DNA of 64,000 nucleotides from Cyanoderma ruficeps (GCA_008694505.1 VZDJ01000346.1:15851719-15915718); one strand, 5' to 3'; shown: positions 52,601 to 64,000, counted from the first letter of the stretch. A program made the numbers and translations. Notes: generated from the letters alone by a model not told the origin.

Positions 52601-53840
52601 CTCTGTGTCTTCCTAATTCCTTCCCTTTCCCCTCCCTCACCAAAATGATCCCCCCTTTGCTTACCCTCTTAATGATCATCTTCCTACCTATGTTTCTGAA
52701 ACACACCCTGTTTTAAAGCTGGCCCCAAGTCCACTGCCCTCTGACATGCCAGGCTGGACAAAGAACAGGCATTCACTTTCCCAGTCCTCCCTGTAACCTC
52801 AGTGTCCTCCTGCGAAAACCACGACACTCATACAAATCCAAACCAAGAAACATGGACCTAAAGCAGATCTTTCAAACCTTCCAAGTCAGAAATGGCACAT
52901 ATTCTTTATAGCCATTACTCTTTTTATATCCCTTTTGGAGAGTTCAGACTTCAATTCATGTCTTTGGCAAACCAGTTGTGCCAGGGCAATCTGTCATAGG
53001 CGCTCAGTTGATGAACTCGACTTTCTCTGACTACTACAGAAAGTCTTGGCCTGGAGATGACAAAGCTTTTCGTGACCAATGTGAATAAAATCATTCTTGT
53101 AAAAAAAAAATATAAGTTCAAAGCAAAGGCTATTAGAATGTAACTTTTTTTTTTTGCTATCCACAATTTGTGATGAATCAGAAAAGGCCCTGTTATTCCT
53201 ACATATATCATCCTTCAGTGATGAACAGAATTCGGGTGAAAAGACCACAAGAAAGCAGAAGACCAAGGTACCTACTTGTCAGAAGTGTCTCCTCCTGTGG
53301 GACTGGAGCAAACATCTCTGCCCAGCAGTCCACAGAGGCTTGTGCCAACAGCACACTCCATCTGTTCACAAACCACCATGGTTTTATAAGTGGTCACACC
53401 TGAGCCTGTTTTTGTCACTTGGGGAAATCCATCTTTTTATCCCACTAGTTGTGGACACTTGTTCTTCACTAAAGCTAGCCCTCTTCAGCTCTGCAAATCC
53501 CATTTCTCTCCTGGCTTTCCCACCTTCTCTTTTTCCCCTGCCTTTACCTCAGGCCCAGATGCCAGAGCATCTCATTCCTTGATGCACACACACCCCTCCT
53601 CCAGCACAAGTCCAGCACTGCTGCCCCTACTTTCACTGTGCCCTGTCTTCACCACCCACAGGGAAGTATTGAGTAGAGCTTTATCACCAAAAGCAATGGG
53701 AAACTGCTCTGAGAAATGGCATAGCCTAGCAGCACCTCCCAGCACTCATAATGAAAAGCAATGCAGGAACTGGTGAGGCCTAAAAGACTTTTTAAAAGTA
53801 GTTTCTCTGTATCAGGGTCTCACAGGAGATGTGTCTGGGC
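49608..53840. other. no gene recognised; CpG cluster 49788-49875
   Basis: Just right of the CR1 tail, about 85 bp contains at least 7 CpGs (CAGCCGCGTTCCCGCTGGTG, CCCGAGCCAGCGTCAG and TCGCTGCATTCCGCAG), unusual for this window. The rest has ordinary composition, with a C-rich patch at 52610-52810 and chance frames at 50387-51166. No gene is recognised. Confidence 0.45.
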
Positions 53841-53848
53841 TTCTTTTT

Positions 53849-53881
<33 letters not shown>

Positions 53882-53885
53882 NTTT
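53841..53885. repeat. poly-T tract containing an unresolved base
   Basis: After TTCTTTTTTC comes a T run of over 30 bases, with one N at 53882. As at 31377, the N marks uncertain homopolymer length. It could be the reverse-oriented poly-A tail of a retrocopy, but no retrocopy body is recognised. Confidence 0.95.
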
Positions 53886-54636
53886 GCCATGTTGAGCAAT
53901 GGAGATGGTGAAAAGTACTAGTGGTCATCTCAGGGCATGGCACAAAAGAGGCAGTTATGATCTTGAGATGAGAAAACTTCATTCTAAGGGGCAAATAAAG
54001 CAATGAATTAAGGTATCCTGGTGGCAAAAGGGCTCTTATATGTGAAATAAACAACTTTAATGAGGTTGCAACCCTGGATTTATAGTCCCATCTTCATGTG
54101 CAGGACTTCAGGTGCATAACTCCATTAGCACTAATGGGATGTGCACAATTAACGTCCCATACAAAAAGATAAGACTGCTGGTATTAAAATCAGCCATGAA
54201 CAAGCTTCAAAGAGGTTTCTCCCATTTAGCTCAGCAGACTGATCCAAAAGAGAGAAGCTTATTTGCAGCTGAGCTGATCACTTTGCAAGGTGGTCAAGTA
54301 TGAGCATTTATTGTGAATTCTCTGTATGATGGATATTAATGGGTTGGATGCTGCTGCTGCCCCTGGACATTTTTGATCTCCTCTGCCAGGAATAGGCTTC
54401 TGCCCTCCATGAATGGTCAGTAAAAGTGTTGGCTTCAGCCACCATCAACTCTTGCTTTCTAACAGGGGAGGTGTTGGTGTAGAGGATATCCTGAAACTTC
54501 CCTCCCTCTCGATTCCTTGGCATGTTGCTGCAACAGCCACAGGCTGTGCAGAGTGGCTCAGGTCACAGACACAACGTGTTCCCTGAGGCTCCCAGCCTGA
54601 GGCTGTCTGTGCCACGCACAGCACAGCACACAGAAA
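53886..54636. other. no gene recognised
   Basis: Nonrepetitive-looking sequence with no recognised features. Confidence 0.5.
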
Positions 54637-54658
54637 GTACCCCAGGTAGCTGGGGTAC
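54637..54658. repeat. perfect 9-bp-stem hairpin
   Basis: GTACCCCAG and CTGGGGTAC are perfect reverse complements separated by the 4-nt loop GTAG. No adjacent T-run or extended pairing suggests an RNA gene. Confidence 0.9.
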
Positions 54659-55890
54659 CACAGTCCAGTAAGGTGACTTACCCCAAGCAGTGACTCACCC
54701 CTCTGAACTACTTACTCCCAAAGACAGCTCTGGGCTGGCCCATGCTCTGGCCCAGCAGGTATTCAGCTCTGAAAAAAAAACCCTCTGGGGACTCAAAATC
54801 AACATGAGCATTCAAGATACTCTAGATTTTAAGGGGGACAAAAAAAATGTCTAACATACAAAATACAGGACAAAATAGCTCAGTATTTTAAATCTGCAAA
54901 TGTCTCACCTGCTCTCAGGAGCAGAGCACATAGTATATACACAAGTGACAATATGCCAGCTGAGACTCTACTTGTTTACCTGCTATTAAATAGGGCCACC
55001 AGGCAGCCATCTCCAGCTGAAAAGGGCAGCAGTTCATATTATCAGTTTCCTTAAAAAAACAATGCAGATAATACATTCAGAATTGCTTTCTTGCCAGAGA
55101 GAGGTAAAAGCTATTTAAATCTGAATAATGCCACAGCATATCTGAAGGTAATGGAGTATAGTGCACAGGCTGAAAACAGAACTACAATGACAAAACATTA
55201 AATACCAATATGACTTTAGATATTATATTATGCTCTCCCAAGAGTTGTAACTCTTCAGATATATGAAGCATTCAGAAAAATTGAATTGAACCCTTCATCA
55301 CACAATTTTTTTTCTACAATATTAAAAATGTAATTTTAACAGAAGCCATGGAGAGTCCTATGTTCTTAATACACTTAGAGATTTTTACAAGCTAATGTCA
55401 AAACTGACTGAATTGTCATACACATTCTTGTTCACACTTAAGTGTGGTCTGAAAGCTACTCTCTTTAGTTTTGCACTGTAATGCCTATATTCTTACATTC
55501 TTAATACTCACAGATTTCAACAGTACAAAATTTTGACATCACCCCTGAGAAGTCCACGTTCACACAGAATCCAACAGTTTCACCATCAGCTTTAGTGGCA
55601 GCAGGCTTAAGCCTGGAAGTCTCAAATCTGATAGACATTAAAGAAATTTCCTGGTTAATCTAATTTAGCTAGCACAAGAACATTCTCTACAAGGCCAAGG
55701 ATATTACTGGCAGCACAAGCAGCCACACTTATGAGGAAGCTACTTAACATTTTCCATTGTAATACTCTGCTTCAGGATAACTTTGAACAATTCAGGCTAA
55801 ACATTCCTGATGTTAGCTGTCTGACTAATAGGATCTTTTTTGGGAAGCTTTAGCTCAAGGGATTCAGCTATTTCCAATGCTGAGGTTACA
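54659..55890. other. no gene recognised; AT-rich
   Basis: From about 54780 to 55840 the sequence is AT-rich and nonrepetitive-looking. I see no frames of note. Confidence 0.5.
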
Positions 55891-55955
55891 GAAAAGGGGG
55901 AAAAAAAAGAAAAAAGAAAAAAAAGAAAAAGAAAAAGAAAAAAGAGAGAAGGAAA
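55891..55955. repeat. purine-rich (GAAAAA)n tract
   Basis: About 60 bp of A with regularly spaced G (GAAAAAGAAAAAGAAAAAAG). It makes the Lys/Arg-rich open frame on the plus strand, and the Phe/Ser-rich one opposite, artefacts of composition. Confidence 0.9.
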
Positions 55956-57689
55956 ACTCAAGTTTCACATGAAAAGCTCTGGCACTTCCATAAGGGAAAA
56001 TAAGCATTTTCATCTTAAAATTTAAAGAATGACCAAGGATGAAGGCTGACAAAGAGCACAGAGTATGGCCGAAAATATGTTACATGATGATCTAATTACA
56101 GAACAAAGAAACACAAGAAATTAAAATCAGGTGCTAAGAAGAGGGGAGGCAGAACAACCTTGTCTGGCTGGTGGCATTATAAGACCAGAAGGGTTCATCA
56201 TATCCATGCCTTTTGGCCTCAACACAGCTTTGCTGTTTGGCAGGTAACAAAGCAGCTCATTAACACCTCTCTGCTGTCACGTACACATAGCAGGTAATTG
56301 CATTGTGCTGCTGCTTTCCACTCTCTTGGCTCTCAGAGAGTAACTGTGTCTCGAATACATCCTCAAATACAGCTGGCATGGCACTCTACACAAATCCATA
56401 CAATAATTTCTGCTTTACTAGACTTTGGAAATCTAAGCCCTCAAGAGACAGGAAAAACCTGAATTGTCAGTGCAATCTTCATCCTGTTACTCAGTACACA
56501 ACCTTTTAATAGCCTAATCATGTACTATTTTCTCCATAAGATGTAATAATCAGGCAATTATACTTAGATTCTCCAAATGATATCAAGGGCCTGCTGAGCA
56601 TGGGCTGGATTGAGCACATGAAGTACTTTAAATGCATGTGACAGACCACAGCATCTGTCTTAAGGAGCTTATACTCAGAAAATACAAAAGAGAGAATTGC
56701 TACTTATTGTACTGGAGGAATGAAGCACTGGGATTCAAGGACCTTCTCAGGGTGGTTATCTGGATCTCCTGTATCCGGGTTTAGATAGGATCCCTGTTGG
56801 GCTCACATCTATATTGCCAGGCAGTTGTGAGTGAAGAAGCAGCGCATATGTTTCAAATCAAGAAGAGCTGCCCTCTGCATAAAGAAATTATTCACCCATG
56901 TCTATCAACAGCACTACTGACACTCCAGTACCTAGAGTGGCACATTACAGCTATGGCCGGGTGGCTGGTGAGCCACAAGACGCGGACAACCTTCTCTCCA
57001 GAAATGGGGGCTTCCTCCTTTGGGACTGCTAAGCCCATGGCCCAGGTCCTCCTTCACCTCCTTCAGTGAGGAATGCAGTTCTAGATTTTGTAGGAGAAAA
57101 GCAAAGTTTGGTTGTCCAAAGAGAGGAAGAAGCAGCAGCTGCCTATGAAGGAGATAAGAAATTTCAAATAGATGCCTGATTTGTACCACTTATTTAAGAT
57201 AGATGAAAAATACCATATATATACAAAAGGAGTCTCTTCTATGATCTAACGAAAATTCTTATGATTTAAGAAATATTCACACCGACAAATGCTGATTTTT
57301 CTGCCAGCATGTGTAATTTGTAAAGAAATACAAAGCAGTTACTTTACAACCATGGAACTGGTTTGGTGCTTGATTCAGGAGCCTCTCATAAATTACCTGA
57401 TTTCCCTTCTACAAATACATAAAATTAAAATGTCTGGGTATCCCCCCTAAACAGAATTTTTTCCTTGGAGAGTGGAGATTAATTAAATACTCATGGAAGT
57501 CTTAACAAAGAAATCAATTTGTAAATGGGAGCTCTTCACTTTCAAACAGCTTGTTCGACTGCACTTCATGTTAGCCAGCCCAGGACGGATGCTGGTGGTC
57601 CCTGTGAAGGCAGACCTGCACAGCCTCCCCCTCACACACACTCTTCGCTATGCACAGCTGGTGGTGTCAGCATTAATGAAGGGTGATGT
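55956..57689. other. no gene recognised
   Basis: Mixed composition with short chance frames, including a 90-codon plus-strand frame at 56797-57069. No repeat is recognised. Confidence 0.5.
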
Positions 57690-57965
57690 TGAGCGGTTCT
57701 AACGAGGCAGAGCTAACGCAGTCATACAGTCTCTTAGCTCCGATACCTCCTAAACTCACGGGCCAAGGGCAGTCAGCAGGGAGCAGCAGGCTGAGCTCCA
57801 AGGGCCCGGGCAGAGCTGCAGGACACGCGGCCTCGAGGGCCGGGAGCCTCGGCCACGGGAGCCGGGCGGCGGCAGTGCAGAGCTGGACCAGCACTCACTC
57901 ACAAGTGAGAAACTCCTGGAGAGAGAACTGAACATCTCCTGTGGCAGCCGTGCGTGGGAGTCATT
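57690..57965. other. small CpG-rich island with no assigned gene
   Basis: The interval contains roughly 19 CpGs in about 275 bp, including GGACACGCGGCCTCGAGGGC and GAGCCGGGCGGCGGCAGTGC, and is strongly G+C rich in its centre (57780-57890). The surrounding kilobases are AT-rich and nearly CpG-free. In birds such islands usually mark promoters or enhancers kept unmethylated in the germ line. No TATA box is evident. An open frame crosses it on each strand (82 codons plus, 89 codons minus) with no recognisable family. It could also be the GC-rich part of an unrecognised LTR. Confidence 0.6.
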
Positions 57966-60900
57966 GTGAACAGCTATTTGTGGTCGAACTAAGAAGACCA
58001 AAAAGCCACAAGAAACCAAGCCCATGACTGCTTGTGCTCACATATATAATTGTAGAAAGTGCTCTTCTGTGAACTGAAAGGGTTTTTCCCCTCTAGCAGT
58101 ACTAGAAATTTAGATGTCTTAGAGCATGACTTCAGGAGTCACATTAAAAATTATTGACTTTAATATGACCTTGAAGTCCATGTAAACAAGTTATTAACAT
58201 GGCTGAAATTTGTAATTGCTAATAATTTTGGAAACTGTTTTTTTCATAGCCAGTAACAATGGATTTGCCAGACTTCTATTCAGCAATTAATATGATCATG
58301 CTTTTTTGCGGTTTTTTTCCCCAGTGAAAAAATAAATAACTATCTGTGTGGAAATCACACATTTGGTTCAAAACAGGAACTGCTCATGTATTAAAATTCT
58401 TGCAGGACAGACTAGCCTTGATCTACTTACTTCTAAAATATATAAATTGGTCATTATTAGTCAAGATATCCCTTTCAAGCACATTTATTACATCTTGAAA
58501 AAGGCAAGTCTATTACAACTGGTGATTTCTAGTTATATATGTTTTCCTGCCTTAGATGCAATCTGCGAGTTAATAATTAAATTTGCTAATGCTAAACAAG
58601 CAAAGTGAAAGATTTGGGAACAACAACAAAAAAAACCCTTAATCAGTTCTGTGACAGAGAAAACCTATTTAAGTGCTTTGTTTTCAAACATCAGGATACA
58701 TAAGCAAGCAAACACCGCATGTGTTATGAGACCCCTGAATCTTTCAACCAGATTTCCACTTTCTAACCTGAGGGATGTGGCTCTCCATCAGTTTTACTGA
58801 GAGATAAGGGATGAAATCACACACTGAATAATGAAAACATGACACTTTTTCTCATATAAAAATACATTTGTATTGGTAAAATCCGGAAGGGGAAAAAAAA
58901 AATCAAAAGACTGATGTATCATATGACATTTAAGCAACATCACCCTCAGTAATGCAGAGAGACTGAATAAATTGATCATTCAAACCAGAATGGCAATCCT
59001 TGTTGAACATATTCGTTTCATCTTATAAAGTTCGGAAGGCTTCAGCTATGTTTCTGATGGATGAATAAATTGCTACTCTTGTTTGTTTTAGTGACACTCA
59101 AATGCCTTTTAATATCATTGTAAAATGGATCTGGCCGTTTTTCCTCACATATAAATGTTTACTTTAATTGAATAAGACATTAACTTTTCTTTTATTAAGG
59201 AGCCTTTTGCTTTTCTCTCAGTAAGGAGCATTTTGCAAAGCTGTTGTTCTTAGGGACATCCTCCACAGTTCTGCACAGCTGACTACTGCTCAGCAGATGA
59301 TGAGCTGCGTCAACAGCAATCTGTTCTGTCAATAAAAGATCAAAAATAAAACGCAAGCCCAACTTTGTATAAACCTCCTTCCAGTAGTAAAGTCAACATG
59401 AAAAGCTTCTGAAAGTCCCTCTAGACTAGTCTAAAGAGCAGCACCACCATCTCCTGAGCAGTGCCAGCTGAAGGGCAGGGGCATGAGAAAGTTGATTTTG
59501 GGACCATATCTGACACCTGAGCAGCTCAAACCTCCACCATAAATGGAATGTTCAGATCACAAAATCTAAAGCATCATTCCAACTTCAGACAAAGCTTTCC
59601 AGAAGAATTCATAGAAAAGTAAATATAATGACAGAAGGCATGGGTTTAAGAGCAGTATGCTGGTTTTGCTTAAAAATCAACAAGCTGTGAGCAAAACCCA
59701 AAGAAAATTAAAAGGCAGCATAAAATTCAAGGGAAGAAAGGCATGGGCATGGAAAATCTTGAGGGACGTATCTCTCACCCCAGGGCTGTCAAACCAGATG
59801 AGAAGCAGTTCTACAGAGAGAAATTCAATTCCTCTCACTGCACACTCTGCACGTATTTTGACTGGGATATTATTTGCATCACCAGCTCCTAACGACGTCT
59901 GAACAGAGCACTCCGAGTCCTTCGGATGCCAAGTGAGAACCATTAAATAGTGCTTGCTTCTTAAAGATGCCTCAGATTGTCACCAGTGATTTGTCATATC
60001 ACACATTTGTCAGAAGGCAAAAAATTGAGCAATATAGACCAACGAGATGAATGCATGGGCTCAGAAATTTGCAAAGTATAAAGAGCATAAACACAAAGAT
60101 GTCAAATGTTCTTTACAAGAGTTATTGGTTGCCAATGCCAATCCCATTGACTATCTTTGCTAGCACCTAAAAGGATATCTGCAACCTCATTCAGACCTTC
60201 TCTACTCTGCCCCTCTGCATGTGTTTGCACCAGCACAAACACTACCCATCCTTACATGGCAGTTCCTTATACCTACCCTGGTCAGCTCTGTACACATGTC
60301 CAGACTTTGACAGGACACACAGGAGCAGAGATCATGCCTCCTAAATGTTTAAGTATTTGGGAGAATATCATGTGGAGCTGAAAAGAAAAAAGGACATGAC
60401 AACCTGTGTAGAAGTGGGGGAGAACCCTGTGTTTCCTCCATGTGGGCAGTCAGCAGCAGAATGCTTTACAGTTTAGAAGGAGTCTGGTCCAAATTGAGAA
60501 CACCAAATGAAGAATGCAAGCAGCGCATCACTGTGATGTCAAGGCAAGGTCACACCAAGTACATTCGGATTACAGAAAAGCTCTCCCGTTTAGTTTCATT
60601 TTCCTTAAATATTAATGTTAAGGACTAGATTCTGACAACAGCTGTGACAGTTAACGGTACCTAAAGACTTATTTATTTTTTTTAGCTAAACAAATAGATG
60701 GCCCAAAATTTAGCATCTTTCCCTATGGCCTGTCCTGAGGATAACTGGGGTGCTGGTCCAAACAGACATATTTCAGAATTTTAGAAATTATGAGATTAAC
60801 CTGTTCCACTTTGCCTTGAGACCGAGTGGGAGCATGCACCATCCACTGCTGTGACTACCTCAAATGACCAGAGCACAGACTTTCTGACTCTCTATGCAAT

Positions 60901-63091
60901 ACCAAGTCACATTCACCCCACCCTTCACCAGCAAAGCCTTTTTGTCTACACATAACAAGGGTGCTAGGAGAGGGGCACAGCCCCTCTAAGTGCCAGTTAT
61001 GGCACTGGGACCTGAGCTAGTGCTGTGGTTAAGGGAGATGGTGCTTCACATCCATGTTGGCTCTAATTATCAATACAATTAGTCATTTCACAAGTAGCAG
61101 TGGAACAGAGGCAGTAAATCTTACAGCAAAATCTCACCAGTTATACTGGTGAAGATCCTAAGTATTAAACAACTAGAAGAAACGCTGCTCTTCTCCAACA
61201 TCAAAACTAAGACAATTGTCCCCTTTTTTCTCCTTTCAGATGTCACTTTTGAAAGACTTGCACATCTAGCTTGAAGAGCCTGTAAGATTCACACCAATTA
61301 AAGATGGATACCACAGTAACACTTTCTCCTACAAGGATTACATTTTAGCAGAAATAAAAAACTAATTACAAGCCAGTTATCCCAACACAAATCTGTATGG
61401 TTAGGAGCCTGACAGGAGAGATGACAGCTTGATGCAGACTGTATGTACTGAGCAACCACAGGGCAGTCTTTCCCTTGCATGCACATTGTGTGTGTATGTG
61501 TTACCTGTGGACATGTAATGGAGAGGGAACCACAGGGAAGAGGCCATGCCTGCCTCTGCAATGGCTTGCTGACCATAAAGAAGTTCTAAGTTCTTTATAC
61601 GCATTTCTCAAAGATGCTATGTCACTACATATTCACTAGTATACAGAAAAGCCTTTAACAGACAAGAAAGCAAAAAACCAGGCAGTGCTGCAATAATCAA
61701 AAATAGAAAGAACATATCTCATGGTGAACGAGCTGCCACCTCACTTGCATTAGGTAAAAAAAACAAGGAAAAGTTCTAGATATACAGAGATAGTGGGGAA
61801 AGTCCACACTGAATCCAGTATGAAGACAACGCCTCATCCCTATTAATCTCTGATCTTCACAGATGTCACTTTCTTTTAGTGATCATCACCTTCATGTGAC
61901 TCCACCTCTCTTTCCTCCCAGATAAACTTTTTCTGATTACTTCCACCATGACAGAAGACCAAAGTGTAATTCAGAACAGAACAGTTAGATCATCTATAAA
62001 ATCTACTTACACCTCACCTACTTTTGTATCTCATTTCCCTGGCAGAGTTCTATGCCTTTAGAAACCACAAATCTCTGCTGAAGTCTTTCTTATTTCTTAA
62101 TGGACTTTGACACTTAGCACATTCAATCAGGCTAAATAAAATCCAATGAGCTTGTAAACTTCAGCACAAGAGTATTACTGCCTTCTTCCTCCATTTCCAT
62201 CCTCAATCTTAAAGAACTAATTCAAAACACACAGATTGTTTTTAACCTGTTCCAAGTATTTGTTTTGCTAACTTTGCAAACCTCCTAGTGTGCATAATGT
62301 TACCACTGCTTCCTTCCATACACAGGAAGCTACAGAGTCAGTCTCCTACTCCCAGTTATGCAGATGATCATTTTTTTCTCTCCCAAATGTCTCATCTTAG
62401 CCTAATTATCTGCTCCTACTTCTGTTCCCTGGCTGCTACACAAAATTAGACAACACAAACTAGACAACACAGTTTGAATATTTTTTGTATAGGAAATGAA
62501 ACTCAAATCACGTGGCAACAGGACTCTGCAGTGATCTCTGAATTCAGAGGAGTTCACTGTACGAAAGCTAACACAAAAAGTGCCCAAGGTTTCCAAAGTA
62601 AAAGATCAGCCTGGCAATTTGACAGGTATGAGAGGGCTGAATAAAATTTGTATGCATATCTACATAAATATTGCAATCACTATAGTGTAGATTGGAAAAG
62701 AATAAGTACTTAGTCTAAACTCCAGGTTTCTTTCACACACTTATGACTTTCCAAAATATTCACCTTAGAGGCTGAATTCCATGCTAGGTCCATATTTAGA
62801 GGATGTTATTTTAGAAGACTAAACCTCCTTTAGCCATTTTAGGCTCTTGGAATACAAGACACAATGACATGCAAGAGGAAAAAAAGATGAAATCACAACA
62901 GCAACATGTGTGAGTTGCCATGTACTGAATCTTTAACTTTCTTGTTAAAAAGATAAGTAGATCAAGTTTAGGAATAATCATCCACATGACAAAGTTCCTG
63001 CAGAGTGGGATGCTGCTCTTTACACCACACTGGCTGCTCCAGCTACTTCTGGACTTTCTGCCATGAACAATTCAATAACATCACTGGATTG
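57966..63091. other. no gene recognised; AT-rich, possible conserved non-coding DNA
   Basis: About 5.1 kb downstream of the minus-strand gene. The sequence is AT-rich and mostly free of recognisable repeats. The blocks at 58080-59250 and 59720-59950 stand out as the best conserved-element candidates: the second keeps several CpGs in an otherwise CpG-poor setting. Frames of up to 92 codons look like chance. Confidence 0.45.
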
Positions 63092-63147
63092 CACAGAATC
63101 ACTTAGGCTGAAAAAGAATTTTAAGATCTCTAAGTCCAACCATTAAC
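63092..63147 (-). mobile_element. CR1 LINE 3' end fragment, reverse orientation
   Basis: CACAGAATCACTTAGGCTGA, then AAGAATTTTAAGATCTCTAA and GTCCAACCATTAAC, matches the reverse complement of an avian CR1 3' end ('CACAGAATCATTTAGGTTGGAAAAGACCTTTAAGATCATTGAGTCCAACCATTAAC'). About 56 bp remains. Confidence 0.8.
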
Positions 63148-63599
63148 TGGTTTTCATTCCAGTTCTTTATTCCAGATTCTGATTTCAACCCAGCTGGTGA
63201 CAGCAAGAGGAAATGGAAACACAGCAAAATATGGGGGGGACCGGTATGCATGTCCTATGGGTTTTGTATGTTCTAAATGTGAAGTCTAAGAAACATTTGT
63301 GATACAGAAGGACCACTGCACCAGACTGTCCAAACAGATTAAAATAAAAATGAGCAACTGCTCCAAGTGTCTAGCACATTGCAGTTGTACCTTTTCAACC
63401 AAAACTAGAAATCTTTAATTTCTTCTTTAAGTCAGTTATACTGAACATTTGTAATATTTGTTTTTATTTCCGACTCCAAGTTAAATAAAACCCATATTAT
63501 TTGCTATGACTAAACATGAATAACTGCCAAACATTTATAAAACCTGAGTGACCACAGAAAATTCCAGTTCAATAGGGCCAATAAGTAAGAAAATACTAA
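63148..63599. other. downstream flank of the minus-strand gene
   Basis: AT-rich sequence just past the main predicted cleavage site. A second AATAAA in minus orientation (63463-63468) could allow a longer 3' UTR. Confidence 0.5.
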
Positions 63600-63768
63600 A
63601 ATATCATTACAATGTGCCTTTATTTTTGTTATAAGCGAATTCTACTGTCAGCTCAAGCTGACTGTGTTTTACAAGACTTTCTTCCCAATATAATAAATTT
63701 TCAAGATGATCATGAACAGTGTAAAGCTGTAAATAACTCTTCTTGTTGAGGGCTACAGCAAAGTTTCT
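63600..63768 (-). other. 3' UTR of the terminal exon
   Basis: This runs from the base after the stop codon to an estimated cleavage site about 20 nt past the AATAAA signal. It is about 170 nt long if the proximal signal is used. The cleavage position is an estimate. No microRNA site or AU-rich element was assessed. Confidence 0.6.
63619..63624 (-). terminator. polyadenylation signal AATAAA
   Basis: TTTATT on the plus strand reads AATAAA on the minus strand, about 145 nt past the stop codon, within a GCTTATAACAAAAATAAAGG context. This is the canonical signal at a normal distance. Confidence 0.7.
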
Positions 63769-63866
63769 TCAGTTGTTGTAATCCTGGAGAGCCTGAGCCA
63801 TGAAAAGCTTGCCCAGGTTCTGTGCATTGAACTCCTTAATATTCTGGCAGTAAGTATTGATTTGAC
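63769..63866 (-). CDS. terminal coding exon of an unidentified split gene (partial)
   Basis: On the minus strand, a strong 3' splice site (CTGTTTTCTTTTGACAG, with a plausible branch-point CTGAC further upstream) precedes an exon beginning at 63866. Two bases complete a split codon. Then follow 31 codons that start [10 protein letters not shown], pass through the middle [11 protein letters not shown], and end ALQDYNN before a TGA stop at 63771-63769. The peptide is polar and looks helical, has no membrane segment, and reads like the C-terminus of a soluble intracellular protein. Splice site, frame, stop and nearby AATAAA all agree. I do not recognise the protein and give no symbol. The remaining exons lie beyond the right edge. 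A pseudogene is unlikely, because an intron acceptor is intact. Confidence 0.8.
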
Positions 63867-64000
63867 CTGTCAAAAGAAAACAGTAAACCCTTGTCAGTTT
63901 TGAAATTCAGAAAGACACCCCAGAACATAGTTTTTCAAAAGCCAAATGTGTGTGAACCACCGAGGATTTATAGAGAAGCCACTAATTCTGCTGAACTACT
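63867..64000 (-). other. 3' end of the gene's last intron
   Basis: The intron ends with TTTTCTTTTGACAG at 63867 and continues past the window edge. No other exon is visible in the remaining 134 bp. Confidence 0.65.

Noticed and set aside
55840..56025. Lys/Arg-rich 61-codon frame resembling a nuclear-targeting protein
   Set aside because: It is created by the (GAAAAA)n tract.
1..64000. CRISPR arrays, operons, prophage, toxin or defence systems
   Set aside because: No regularly spaced repeats, ribosome binding sites or dense coding are present. The splice site, LINE and LTR content show vertebrate nuclear DNA.

Overview
This window looks like nuclear DNA from a bird, probably a songbird. It is about 40% G+C, short of CpG, and has no dense or operon-like coding. 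Two kinds of repeat point to birds. The first is CR1 LINE tails ending in the repeated ATTCTGTGA unit, at 8251-8283 and 49538-49607, with an inverted piece at 63092-63147. The second is an endogenous-retrovirus LTR-like block at 34380-35292, whose 3' third I recognise from memory as resembling LTRs common in passerine genomes. The taxon call is an inference from repeats, not from a recognised gene.

The only protein-coding sequence I can support is at the right edge, on the minus strand: the last coding exon of a split gene (63769-63866). It has a good 3' splice site, 31 complete codons, a stop codon, a short 3' UTR and an AATAAA signal at 63619-63624. I do not recognise the protein. The rest of that gene lies to the right, so the window is mostly the sequence downstream of it. 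From 1 to about 63600 I find no convincing exon, tRNA, rRNA or known small RNA. The longest open frames (up to 213 codons) lie in locally GC-rich or pyrimidine-rich DNA and look like chance.

Layout: 1-4430 is unannotated; 4440-6110 is an old, decayed CR1 LINE in reverse orientation with readable traces of the reverse transcriptase; 6338-6770 is an enigmatic decayed open frame whose end resembles the start of a LINE reverse transcriptase; 6771-34160 is intergenic, with scattered fossil repeats shared among sauropsids, MIR-like scraps, microsatellites and homopolymers; 34380-35292 is the LTR; 35293-57690 is more intergenic sequence with a (GCA)7 tract, two poly-T tracts interrupted by a single N (one lies earlier, at 31377) and a CR1 tail; 57690-57965 is a small CpG-rich island with no gene attached; 57966-63600 is AT-rich intergenic DNA that may hold conserved non-coding elements; and 63600-64000 is the 3' end of the gene.

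I see no novel biological system here. The items most worth following up are the unidentified terminal exon, the orphan CpG-rich island, the decayed frame at 6338-6770, and the AT-rich stretches that need a cross-species alignment to show whether they are conserved.
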